This document shows, in pieces, positions 22,621-33,272 of a stretch of DNA of 64,000 bases; position 1 is the stretch's first letter, and each line of letters opens with the position of its first letter. Under the pieces are notes generated by a model. It worked only from the letters and a program-made list of their open reading frames with translations. It was not told where the DNA came from and searched no databases. The DNA is taken from NCBI GenBank assembly GCA_009823395.1, contig CM020518.1, positions 15,427,001 to 15,491,000 on the forward strand, written 5' to 3'. Source of the stretch: Thamnaconus septentrionalis (Eukaryota > Chordata > Actinopteri > Tetraodontiformes > Monacanthidae). The translations under genes and the position numbers were made by a program.

Positions 22621-23681
22621 AGGTCTCAAGTTTATATTATCAGCTCTGTGCCACCACTGGCATCCAGAGTCTTTGGAAAATGAGTGTTAATTTTAGAGCA
22701 GGCCGACTAGTTGGCCACTGGATTTTCTTCTGAACGCAGCCTGAATTCCATTTGCAAACCTCGTTGCCGGCCAAAAACCATTAACGAAAATCACATCACG
22801 AAATCAAGGATCTTTCTTAGCATGCGTGGGGGGATGCAGAGAAACAGACAGCGGGGGCCGTCTGAACGAGGTTGCCAGGTTTATTAATTCATGAAGTGCA
22901 TCAGTTATGTAAATAGTTGTACGCCGGCGCTGCTTTGGCCCAAGGGTGGGGAGGAGAGTCTGTATCTGTCACGGCCCGTAACGGCGAGAGGAAAGAAGAC
23001 AGGCAGCGTTAAGAAAGGTATCCGTGAGTGACACTCGGTTAGTCGGGGGATGGGAGGTGGAAGAATAGGAGGGTGACCTTTGCGCGACGGGAGGCGTCGG
23101 CGTCTCCTTCGCTCCGGCGGCCGCCTCACCTCATGGACACGGGAGCTGTCGGCAACGTCTTCTGGGAGGATTCTCCTTCACTTCACTCCATCTCCTTTTA
23201 TCTCGCTGCCCATCTGCCACCCACCCCCACGCCCCCTTCAACCCACCCCCGCAATGTCACCTGACCTCCCTCACTCCCCTCCCGACGCTCCGTCTCTGTC
23301 GGCCACTGTTAAATCAGATGGATTGCAGGTGCGCCGTCTCTCCGAGGAAGAAGATTTACTGCCCCCTATCTTCCAATTCGCCGTAATTTACCCCCCACAT
23401 CCCTCTCAAAAAGAGTATGCATAAACTGTTTATACGTGGCGGGGCCCTATGGTCATCCGATTTATCATAAGCACCCCCCTTATCTGGGCATTAATTCTGA
23501 GGTGTGATTAACCCTCGAACGGCGCCGTCAGCGAGTGTATAAAGTCTGGCAATAAACTGGCCAACTTCATTTGACGCCTAGCGCCGCCACAGAGATATTA
23601 CTCAAGCAGGCCAGTCTCTGATTATTCTGCATTCATTTCCCCGCTGGCATTTTCAGCTTGAGAAGTGATGTATCTGCACTG
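22621..23681. other. Intergenic DNA with a candidate regulatory block at its end
   Basis: 22900-23400 is GC-rich and pyrimidine-rich on the plus strand, with low-complexity Pro/Arg frames and no domain. The part after 23420 is described separately as a possible conserved element. Confidence 0.4.
23420..23660. promoter_or_regulatory. Candidate conserved non-coding element
   Basis: This is a unique, repeat-free block with ATTTATCATAAGC, GGCATTAATTCTGAGG, GTGTGATTAACCC and CAATAAACTGG-type words, i.e. several homeodomain (TAAT, ATTA) and possible caudal-type (ATAAA) cores within 240 bases. It is followed at once by an ATTATC microsatellite. Function is inferred only from motif density and lack of coding potential. 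Confidence 0.25.
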
Positions 23682-23693
23682 ATTATTGTTATC

Positions 23694-23728
<35 letters not shown>

Positions 23729-23737
23729 CATTATCAT
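23682..23737 (+). repeat. (ATTATC)n microsatellite
   Basis: ATT and ATTATC units run for about 56 bases. Confidence 0.95.
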
Positions 23738-25500
23738 GCTTCTTTTTCCTTCCACAGCGTCCCGCCTCCATGTTTTTGGATTTTTCTACACCGTCGCACT
23801 TGAAGATGCCAGAACTTGAAGGCCTCTGTCAGCAAACGCTAAACCGAGCCGTTCTCTGCAGGGAGGGTGGGGGGTTAAAAAATGTCTGCGGCGTAAGCTG
23901 GGCACCGACCTCGGCCCTCTCCCAAGACGGTAGTCGAAAAAAAAAATCGGTGTTGACCTATGTGCGGCCTCGGGACTGTATATCTCAGCCGTAACAGCAC
24001 ACAGGAAATAATCCCCTCAGTTTTGAATTATTACGTGTCCCAAAGCCCCTAAATGGATTTTTTTTTTCCTCCTTGGAAGCAATGCAAGCCTGTAGAAGCC
24101 AGACATTGGAGTATTTTGCTTTGTTGGTGTTTTTTTTCCCCCTCTCACTCGCCGTCTATTGACTTTAATATTACCTAGATTTCCATAATCCCATTTACAC
24201 TATTTTCAGATTTATATCCAGCCTTCTGGCAGTGCAGAACGGTACTGATTAATTTAGTCTCTATTGACAGGTCTCAATTAAATGGACAAAGCACAGCATT
24301 CAGCCCTGTACTAACTTTATTTATAGGCTCCTCTACAGCAAGGGTATTACAGTGGCGTACGGACAGCCACATCCTGGTCTTTTAAGGGCACAGCAGTGCA
24401 ACAATATGCAACAATAAGGTTGAGACTTTAGTGACATTTGCAGACTTTTTTTTGTTTTTTTTTTTTTTTACTTTGTTTTCACTTTCAAAGTCTGTCTTGG
24501 GCACCAAATTCAAACTCTGTCCTCATACACCTGCTCAAAGGTCATCCTGGACACCACCAAGCGTACCGAGTTAAAATTGCGTTTTAGCAGAAACTATTCT
24601 CAGGGAAATTGTTTAGTAGCCGCACAATATGGGTTTCTGTCTGGATCCAGGTGAAGGTTCAGCCTGAGATAGCCTCAGTTTGATGGATACTGGCAGGATA
24701 TTGATCCCGCAATAGAAAAAAAAGTGCTGTTTTTTTTCACACGATGGGTTCAACCCAGATCCATTCAAGCTTGACCCCGAGGTCCAGTTTGTTTGATATT
24801 GATCAGTGGGAACACAACAGATGGATCAAACCGCACCCAGTTCAAACCCAAACTGGTCTTGGGTTTGGGTTTGGTTCACACATGGCCAGAGCGGAACCTG
24901 CAGGCAGGAAGGGTGGAGTCTGGAAACTACAGATACAGTTTTGTAAGGTACAATGCAGTTTTCCTCTAGTGTGTTCTGGTGTTTTGTAAATCATCTCGTT
25001 GCAAAGCGCCACCTGTTGTGCTTCGGTTCCATTGCGGCTCAGGCAGGCGTGCCTGATTGGAAAACACCCGAAGACACTGCCACGACACTCGTCTTCATCG
25101 CGCACCTGCGCCGCTCAGAATGAATTGGGAGCGACAGGGAAATCTGCGCGGCTAAAAACCGTGTTAACGTTCTTCGTCTGTTCATCAAGGATGCCTTCAA
25201 GTTCCCTTCTGTTGAAATGTATTTTTCGTTTTTACCCCCCCTCCGCAAATTTTTGCAAAATCACTCACAGGATGGGAAAGAGACTGTTGCTCAGGGAGAA
25301 GCAGTGAGAAAAAAAAAAAAATCAATACAGAATGCCACAAGAGGGTCACCTAAGAAGACGAGAGAAAGGAAATGCTCCAAACATGTCAAAAAGTCAGAGA
25401 CTTATCTCCCGTAATCCTCTTTTTTTCCCTGTCCCCAGACCAGGCTGCATAGGTTTGGCAGTAACCTACAGTTCCATGATCTCTCTGCACTGAGGCCGGG
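23738..25500. other. Intergenic DNA, no gene recognised
   Basis: A stretch from about 24130 to 24330, around the word ATTAATTTAGTCTC and another AATTAAATGG, is AT-rich but not repetitive and could be regulatory. GCGCCACCTGTTGT at 25006-25019 resembles the reverse complement of a CTCF core but has at least two departures. No exon is seen. Confidence 0.4.
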
Positions 25501-25549
25501 TTGGGTTGTTTGTTTCAAAAGTGAGGCACTTTTGAAACAAACAGCCCAA
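25501..25549. repeat. Near-perfect 23-bp palindrome with 3-nt loop
   Basis: Arm 25501-25523 pairs with 25527-25549 at 22 of 23 positions. The core TGTTTGTTTCAAAAGTG and its complement are perfect, and the loop is AGG. It lies outside any transposon I can recognise. It is too short to be a standard microRNA precursor. Confidence 0.95.
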
Positions 25550-25708
25550 TTAAAATCTCTTGTTTTAAATAAGTGCGGTGGCAAAACAGTTGAGGCTAAC
25601 ATGAGAGCACACAAAGAGACACTGCAGTTTAAGGTCTAAAACGTAGGGAGCTCTCCCCTCTCTCGCTCTTCAGCTCTCCTCTGAATGTATAGCACTACAC
25701 CGCTCGGC

Positions 25709-25710
<2 letters not shown>

Positions 25711-25768
<58 letters not shown>
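25711..25768 (+). repeat. (GA)n microsatellite
   Basis: A GA run with one AA interruption, about 58 bases. The minus-strand Ser-Leu frames are products of the repeat. Confidence 0.95.
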
Positions 25769-27580
25769 TTTTTTTTTCCTTCGCTTTTTCTTTTGGCAGC
25801 GTTCATTCCTTCCAATGAGGTGTAGGCGAAGGTGACCCCTGCAAGTATCTTTGGCTGGACCACTTTCCCCGTAGCTCGCTCCTGCCACGGAGGCCATCAG
25901 AAAGCTAGGCTCAGTCCACTTTCCTAAATTGCAACCGTTTAATGGAACACCCTGACCCGACTTCCCTTCCTGCCAAAAATAAATACAGAAGCTGTTGGTT
26001 TAAAAACAACAACATGGGTCTCACCTGGTGCCCATGAGAAATTAAACATATCAAATTCCTCTTTTACCGAATTGCCGGACGGATCTCTAAGGGATCTTCA
26101 GCGGGCTAAATATAGAATCGCTATTTGTTGTTACCTCCTGCAGAGGTACTTTAGCATGCTGGTTGGGTCCTAATCCATCTATTGTGGGAAATACGTGTTG
26201 GAGTTCTTTGGGATGTTGAATCTTCTGAAGGGGTTTCCACATGATTTACAATTTAAAAATCAACCGCGGAACATGTACCGCAATTGTTGGCTTAGTTTCA
26301 GGTGGGCGCAGAAGCAGCTTGTCGCGTGACCTGCACGTTCTACGACTTTGAAGTTATGATGGGAATTTTTCAAGAGGGATTTCTGGGAAGAAAAAAAAAA
26401 TAGAAAAAGAAGAAGATAAAAGAAAATCAACAGCAGCCACGGAAGCGCTTTTCTGATGGATCTCATTTCACTCCGGCTGATTGTCATCCTCTTAGCGTAC
26501 AGTTAATCCCCTCTGATCCAAGATTGCGCCAAATCAACCTGTAAGAGTACAGTCAAACGCTGTCAGCTCCTCTCGCTGTTCGACAGCTCACGGGGCTCCG
26601 ATAAGACTTTCAAATCTGAGTGGCCGTAAAGCGCCTCGCACGTTCAATAAAGCCGGCCCGGATCGAATTAGCAGTGACTGTCGACTTGAGTGACAACTTG
26701 TTTACGTAATGCATCAATAGAGAGAGCGACGTTTGCCAAAAGCAAAGGGATAAAACAAAGCCCCCTTCTTAGCCGGTGGCTTAGTGGTCAAAGCAAACTT
26801 GATTGCTCATGAAATTATCTGAATCAAAGGAGTACCCGGGGCACTTCATCAGCATTGAGTGAAATAATCAAAAACTTGAACTCTTTCTATTTGCAGTCCA
26901 AGAGAGAAACGAATGCACAAAAGTCTGCAGGGAAATGCCACAGTGTACAGTATACAGTATATGTATATATGTGGGTGTTATGAAAATGAATGTATTTTTA
27001 TGATAAATAGCATTTAAAGATGAGTCAGCCCTACCAGAGGAACAAACAAACAATTTCCCTTCTCACAGTTGTGACTCATCTGAGTGTGACGCGCGCAGCT
27101 GCTAAAACCCGTGTGCTGGCATCTTCTCTGAGCATTGCGATGAGCGGCGTCGGTGGTCTTTGATCTCTGCTGAGGCCCCGTTTGACTGCTGGTTGAACAA
27201 AGAAGGCCAGCAGAGAGCCCGGCACTAGCAGCAGTGAGGACTGGGATGGAAGCCAGCCGTGCTACATGGATCTGAACTGCCCACAAAAAAAAAAAAAAAA
27301 AAGGTCTCATCATATCAAAAAAAATCATGTAATTTCTTTGTGAAAATGCCTGGATCAGAGATCAGTTTTTAAAAATGCATTGCGCTCTTGCTGTGTGCAC
27401 CCTAGCGTACCAAGATGTTCACAGAGACTCTGTTTTTAGAACAGAGTTTAGAACCAGAATGGAACCAGTTCGAAGTTCAATTTCGCAAAAATAGCCGATC
27501 GAATCGGGACACTGCTTACGTGACTGCTGGTGGAAAACATGTTTGGGTAGAGACTGAGGAGTCTCTGCAGTTGGCCAGAG

Positions 27581-27611
<31 letters not shown>

Positions 27612-28492
27612 CTTTTGCTTAATACTTTATCATTATCGGGAATATTGAGTTTGAAAACAACATCAAATGATGAAAAGAAGAAGTCTTGGCCGGATTCGCA
27701 CAACACAACCTCGTCACATCCAAGACCAATTATTTTGCTGAGGAAATCTGTAACATGAACCCTGCTCACAGGAAAAGGGCAAATAAATCCAGCCTATGTC
27801 AGCTTGGACACAGTCCTTCTTCATATGTAGGAATAAATCTGATATTAATCAGGTAACTGTCACACGGCATTTCTTTTAAGGTGACGGATTGGAAATTCCT
27901 CCGCATTGAGTGTCACGCATCAGTGAAAAATGCGATGATGACGCATTATTAAGAACTTAATTACGCACGCTAATCGATACGTCGACGATGCTACCGGGCC
28001 GCCTTGAAATGCAAATCATATTCTGCACACGACGAAAAATGCTCCGGGAGGCTCTCGTTTTGATTGCGATTTTTGTTCCCACCTGCACCCGTGACAAAGT
28101 GTTTCATGTGTAAGTGTTCCCGTGAGTTGTCTATAAGTAAGCAACACGAAGCAAGCGAAGTACAAGCAGGATATTTTTTAAAACCGAAGTAGTCAGACAA
28201 TTCGATGCAATGCAATTTTTCACCCACGTTGGCAGCGTCCCTGACTGAAGAGACTGAGGAATTAGTTAGGTTAAACGCAGAGAACTTTGACTGCATCACG
28301 TTCTGTCTGTCTGATAAAGAGATGGTTCCTCTGTTATTATTATCATCCATCCTTTTTTGAGATATATATAAAATTTATAAAGAGTACCTTTGAAAGGACT
28401 ACGTTAAATAGAACGCTCCTATACTTCATTATTTCCCCTCAAGGTCTCATCCACCGATGTTCCACCCCTCATCATCTACTCACGGTATTTTC
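25769..28492. other. Intergenic DNA, no gene recognised
   Basis: Unique DNA with poly-A or poly-T runs at about 26391-26401 and 27284-27301 and an AT run at 27583-27599. The segment 26480-26720 has mixed, unique sequence with ATAAAG, GAATTAGC and TGCATCAATAG words and could be regulatory. No protein family is seen. Confidence 0.4.
27830..28030. promoter_or_regulatory. Candidate conserved non-coding element
   Basis: The block holds GATATTAATCAGGTAA, ATTATTAAGAACTTAATTACG and GCTAATCGATACG words and a perfect octamer ATGCAAAT at 28009-28016. This is a dense group of homeodomain and POU-type cores in unique sequence. No coding frame accounts for it. Function is inference. Confidence 0.28.
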
Positions 28493-28867
28493 AGGGCAGT
28501 GCAGTGGTTAGCATTGTGGCCTTTGCCAGTGTTGGCGAGTAACCTATTACTAAGTAATCCACTACTGTAATTAAACTACTTTTTTTTAGCAACGGCAAAA
28601 ATGGTAATTATATCATAATTACGTTGTCAAGTAACGATTCCATTACTTTTCTGAAATATTTTGCAACCTAAAAATGTCTTATTATCCACAAAATGTCTGG
28701 AATTTAGAAAAAAACAACCAAAAACAATGATTTTGCAGCCGTGCATGCAACGTCATTGATACGCGACTGTTATGCCCCGGCCTAGGGGGAACTAGGACAT
28801 AACATAATGGCTCTCCCCCTTCTCCCAGCTCTCAAGTTAGACCATGTGCTTTGTCCTCAGGATGGAT

Positions 28868-28873
28868 TTTATT
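28868..28873 (-). terminator. AATAAA polyadenylation signal of the solo LTR
   Basis: AATAAA on the minus strand, about 95 bases before the LTR's 3' end, downstream of the TATA-like box in the same orientation. Confidence 0.55.
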
Positions 28874-29158
28874 GACCAAAACAACAAACAAAATGGCTCT
28901 GTTAGAGATCTTACCTAGATGAAGAAAATAATAATTAAATAAATGACCTCCTTAACTGAAACACAGGAGAAAAGGTCACAACAAAAATGGCTTCCCTCCC
29001 CTACTGGTTAAGTGGACTCTAAAAGAAAACTGAAGTATATTACAACAAGACTGAGTTGGTGGCCTAACAGAGAATACTGGGTTGGCTGCTGCTGCACATG
29101 GCCTCTGGTTGGGAGCTTGGAGAAGAACAAAGAGAGGGCGAAGTATTGAGGTCCTCCT

Positions 29159-29168
29159 CCTTAAATAG
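29159..29168 (-). promoter_or_regulatory. TATA-like box of the solo LTR
   Basis: CTATTTAAGG on the minus strand lies about 165 bases inside the U3 end and about 290 bases before the AATAAA. This is the position expected for an LTR core promoter. Confidence 0.5.
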
Positions 29169-29231
29169 TGGCGCCAGCCAATCACCCTTCAGCACCTGAA
29201 AACAGGTAAGAAAGAGCACACAGGATCGACT

Positions 29232-29245
29232 GCGCCATCTAGTGC
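29232..29245 (-). promoter_or_regulatory. CTCF-like motif in the solo LTR
   Basis: The minus strand reads GCACTAGATGGCGC, which agrees with the vertebrate CTCF core CCASYAGRKGGCRS at all but the first position. It lies in U3, upstream of the TATA-like box. Binding is not shown by the sequence. Confidence 0.4.
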
Positions 29246-29895
29246 CCAAGAGGACACATAGCAGACGGGAAAAAGAACAAACAACAATGTAAACCAAAAC
29301 TATACAACATATGTGTAACATTTACATAACAATGACGCACCAAAACAAGCATGGCGGCGGCAAAAGAAAAAATAGCAATTGCGTTTGATAGTTGGAAATA
29401 CAAACACTATTTTGAGTTTATCTCGTCTATATGGAAGATTGTTGTGGTTTGTTGTATGTTATGTGCGGGAAACAAGACGTTCTCAACTCTTACTTTATCT
29501 TTTTTAAACTAAAGTAATTAGTAATTGATTACTTATGAAACAAAGTAGTTAAAGAAGCAATTAGATTACTTCTTAAGGAGTAATCAGTGGTTGGGTTATT
29601 TTTACGGAGTAATCACAAGAACACTGGGCCTTGCAGCGACAAGGTTGTGGGTTCAGTTCCCAACGTGTGGGTCCTTTCTGTGTGGCGTTTGCGTGTTCTC
29701 CCTGTGTCTCCGTGTCAGTTCTCTCCAGGTTCTACGGCTTCCTCCCACAGTCCAAAAACATGCACGCACCACTTCATTAGTGCTGACTTGTCTGACTTAT
29801 ATCCCCGCATTCGCCCCATGACAGCAGGGATGGACTCTAGCATCTTCTTACCCTGAACGCAGGACCAGCAACATCAGAGAATAGATGACTGACAG

Positions 29896-32824
29896 AATTG
29901 TCTTGGTTCATATATAAAATGTAGCCTCACTTGAGACCTTGCAACAGTTGAGCCACAACTTAAATATAACGCTGACAAATTGCATGTAAAGGCACGTTGC
30001 TGTACTGCCACAAATTAGCCGTGCACCAGCTCATCTTAACTTCCAGAGAATGAGCACAACCTGAGATCAAAAGATCCTGATATTTCAGGAAGGCACAAAC
30101 CTGGGAGGCCACGTCGCAGTCATGAAGAGTTGTCAGCAGCAAGCTGACTTGTCAGATATCAATGTTGTGTCATCGTGCGTCTTCGCCATCCTCGGATCAG
30201 GATCTGGTTTGCAGAACAAGTCAACTCCAGAAGAGACGCACGCAACCAGGCTCCATTAGCATTCCAAACGTCATCGTTGGGAACCCAAAGGTGTCGAGAT
30301 GTTTTTGAGGTTTCCTGCTTGAAGAGATGATTTGCATTTCTGGGCATGACACAGAAACGGATGCACGAGAAACAGTTGTTGCGTGTCGGCCAGACGGAGA
30401 AAAGTTGCAGTAGCAAATGTTAGATTGGGACGTAAGGGACAGCATCCCCCCCGACAGAGGATAAGATGAAGTTTCTGTCTGCACACAAGAGTAATATTTG
30501 AGGTGCCAGGCCAGTGTGAATAATCCAGTTAAAAGTTTCAATAAAGCTCTTTTCTTTCAGCCATAAATCCCACTATGCTGTTGGAATGTTAATGCCTTTA
30601 GCAGCCAAACAAAATTTTATTCACCTCATTCAATACGGTGTTTTTTTCTGAGACTAAATCTCAGCACACAGAGGAGCTAAACAATGTGCATAGTAATATA
30701 CCTCTGCGGGTTAGAGTTCGGTCTGACCTTTTCTGGCCCATAAGAAACTTCACTGTGGAACAAAGTAGGAGGTGTCGGAGAGTTTATGAATAAAAGCAGT
30801 CGTTGATGGTGATACAAAGAGAAAGTTCTTCGGAATTTTTTGTTAAGGGAACTTTGAAGTGATGCAAAAAGCATCGCGATCAAACGAAGTGAGCATGTGA
30901 ACATATAGAGAGCTCCTTCTAATAACACGCCATGCATCTTTTTATACTCCTGAGGAACGTTTGTGTATATTTATTTCATGTCTATTTAATATGCATTTTT
31001 TTTCTTTATGTTTCCTTACAGTGTGTCAAACTCATTTTCACCATGGGCTACATCAGCACTGTGGATCGCCTCAAATACAAATGTGAAAATGTCATAAGAA
31101 CATACTGTCGTTTTGTGTTGTTGTTATGCCATTTTTTCCCCCCATAGGTTACACAACCAATGTTATTCCAATCAAAGCTTAAACTTCAATAACTGAGACT
31201 AACATCATTGAATATAGAAGGAGTTATTTGTATCTTGAGTTGAGAAAAAATATTAGATTCTAGTGATTCTAATGTAAAAATCTGCAGCGCAGAATTAGAG
31301 TTGAAAGTTCTTGACCACCGCCTTTTAAGGTCCTGTCGGACACATAAAATGAAAAGGCGAGCCAGCGAGTGTGACACATGAAGTAGTGAACGTGAAAATG
31401 GTTAATCACTGACTCACGAGCAGCAAAGCTTTTAATAAAACCAGATTAAACAATCTGCGATAAATAGGACCTGACCCGGGGAAAAAAAAACGCTGGCTAA
31501 TTCATTTCCCTTGTAACTGTTACCTGTTCCTGCCTTATCTCAACGCAAAAAAAAAAAATAAAAAATAAAAAATGATGAGGCTTGATTTGCTGCCGTGTGG
31601 GACGGACGACGGCGGAAATGGATCACTTGCTTTGATTAAAGCGGCCTGCTTGGCTGGCTCCGCACATCATAATCTAAGAATGGATTACGCTGCAGTATGT
31701 GGGTCACGATATCGACGCGTGGCGGCGAAGCCCGAGGCCCCCGCGGCAGCAGCAGCAGCAGCACGAGCCAAGACTACGACCAAACATGTTATTACACGGA
31801 AACTCATGGAGGCCCGTAGAGAGGTGATTTTTTTTTTTTCCCCCCCTCTCTCCCTCCCACGCCTAAACCGTTGGTACCGCTCCTTGCCTTGCAAACCGCG
31901 CCGCATCCACCTGAAAGGCAAAGGCGGAGGCCTGAATGTGATTGAGTGCGGGGAGTTGTTGACCTCTAGCCGGAGGAGGAGCATTAATGTCCAGTGTGCC
32001 GTGAAACCAGCCTACGCCTCATGTCCAAGGTGACTGGCACTGCCCCGTCCCATGGCACGCTGCTCTACGCCTCTGATGGATCGACTGGGCCTTGGAAGAC
32101 GAAGGAAAAAAGGTACAAAACCCCCCCCCCCCAAAAAAAAAACCTCTTTTTGGCTCGACGGTGTCCCGTTTTGTTTTATTCCTTCCTTTTTTTTCAAAAG
32201 CGTGTACGTCGAAGCTTCAAATTGTGTTTTAATCACTTTGCCAAAGTTCTATCTCCTCCCATCACTTGTAAAGCCATTGTGCTCCTCGCTAATTCCTCCT
32301 CAGGAGCATTTATCAAGACCCCCCCTCCATGCCTCATGCTAATGAATCCCCGCACTCGCTCTTTTCTAATGATTCTCCGGAAATGCTCTCCCCTCTTGTC
32401 TCCCTCTTATCGCCATCTCCCATGCTCCGCCTTTTTTTTTTTTTTTTTTCCTATTTATCTAATTCACCCCTTGGTTTTTAAAGGGAACTATCAATGAAAT
32501 GTGCCCGCAACAGTTTTCTCCCCCTCCTGCCCGACTTCCCCGCCCGTCGTGTTTTGCTTATCTCCTCTCCGCTGTTGTTATCTGCAGACTTCCACCGCCT
32601 GTGAGTGAATGGATGAGCCGAGCACCCCGAGGACGCCGTTAAACTCGTCCGTGAGACCGTGTGGTTCACTGGCAGCTCCACTCACGGCCTGAGTTATGGA
32701 TCCGTCCTCTCCGTCGAACGCGAGGGGCACGAGTGTGAGAAGACTAGCAACGTCTCACCTGGGCTGGAAAATGAGATTTGGGGCTGCGGCTCCGCCACGG
32801 GACGTCCAAAGAGCCGTGTCAACG

Positions 32825-32862
<38 letters not shown>

Positions 32863-33080
32863 AAAAAAAACAGCAGCAGCAACAGCAACAAGTATACCAG
32901 CTCTGATTTAGCGAGGGCTTCTGTTCATTTGACAGAGTTTCAAATTATTCATCCCCCCCTCCCCCCCTCAACGTCACTGCCTGAGACAGACGAAGCGCTT
33001 CAGGCAAGAAGTTTAATTTTGTATGGGGAGAAAAAAAAGAAATCAGAACGTGCTCAATTTTAATAGAAGTACATTTTTAA
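29896..33080. other. Intergenic DNA, no gene recognised
   Basis: Unique sequence with poly-A at about 31548-31559, poly-T at about 32432-32449 and a GA microsatellite at 32828-32859. The region 31570-32060 has long open frames on both strands through CpG-rich DNA. They include Ala and Arg runs from GCA/GCC repeats and no domain, so I do not call them genes. Confidence 0.45.
32828..32859 (+). repeat. (GA)n microsatellite
   Basis: An uninterrupted GA run of 32 bases, followed by a poly-A and CAG/CAA words. Confidence 0.95.
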
Positions 33081-33120
33081 CAGCGTCACACAGGAGGCGA
33101 CAGCGTCACACAGGAGGCGA
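33081..33120 (+). repeat. Two exact 20-bp tandem units at the L2 5' end
   Basis: CAGCGTCACACAGGAGGCGA occurs at 33081-33100 and again at 33101-33120, followed by CAGC. It lies about 150 bases before the ORF1 start. Short 5' tandem copies are a known feature of some LINE promoters; here it could instead be a duplication made at integration. Confidence 0.85.
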
Positions 33121-33272
33121 CAGCACAGCCGGCCAGCCAGCCACGCCGCTCTTGAGCTCTGACTGAGCGAACCACTCGACTGTTTTCTCTTAAAAGGTGA
33201 TCGTTCTCCAAATTATTTAGTCTCTTCTCAATACACCTATCCCTATCTGTTTGCACAAGCACAGTCGAAGCC

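Larger units (their letters stand above)
28768..29331 (-). mobile_element. Solo LTR of an LTR retrotransposon
   Basis: The segment begins TGTTATG and ends CATAACA, a perfect 7-bp inverted end with the TG...CA form of LTRs. It interrupts the hAT-type element exactly where the 38.7-kb copy is continuous. The flanking pentamers are GCGAC and ATGAC; the uninterrupted copy has GTGAC there, so each may differ by one transition from an original GTGAC duplication. Read on the minus strand it has a TATA-like CTATTTAAGG at about 29159-29168 and an AATAAA at 28868-28873, in the order expected for U3-R-U5. No internal gag-pol region remains, so it is a recombined solo LTR. Gypsy or another superfamily cannot be told from the LTR alone. 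Confidence 0.85.
28527..29626 (+). mobile_element. hAT-type non-autonomous element, CAGTGTTG family, copy 1
   Basis: The left end is CAGTGTTGGCGAGTAACC and the right end ...GTAATCACAAGAACACTG. Flanking words GGCCTTTGC (left) and GGCCTTGC (right) are an 8-bp duplication with one extra T on the left. Blocks such as GGTAATTATATCATAATTAC, TTATTATCCACAAAATGTCTG and AGTAATTGATTACTTATGAAAC match the copy at 38.7 kb in the same order. It lacks an interior segment that the other copy has, and it has gained a 564-bp LTR at 28768. No transposase frame is present. Confidence 0.87.
28493..29895 (+). mobile_element. tRNA-headed fish SINE-like repeat, split by a hAT-type element
   Basis: The head reads GGCAGTGCAGTGGTTAGCAT up to 28526. 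It continues after the insertion at about 29627 with GCAGCGACAAGGTTGTGGG, a B-box-like GGTTCAGTTCC at 29650-29660, and then the well-known fish repeat phrases GTTTGCGTGTTCTCCCTGTG and GGCTTCCTCCCACAGTCC. The 3' part still shows a CATGACAGCAGGGATGGACTC-like segment ending near 29895. The two halves join smoothly when the insertion is removed. The family is common across teleosts. I do not give a database name because I am not certain of it. Confidence 0.8.

Noticed and set aside
25006..25019. Second CTCF-like word
   Set aside because: At least two departures from the core in the reverse complement. Too weak to list as a site.
25501..25549. The 49-nt palindrome as a microRNA precursor
   Set aside because: Arms of 23 bp with a 3-nt loop and no longer stem outside them are too short for Drosha processing, and no known microRNA seed was recognised.
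31572..32497. 153- and 167-residue plus frames
   Set aside because: They run through CpG-rich DNA, a GCA repeat and poly-C/poly-A/poly-T tracts. No domain is seen, and frames on the other strand are equally long.
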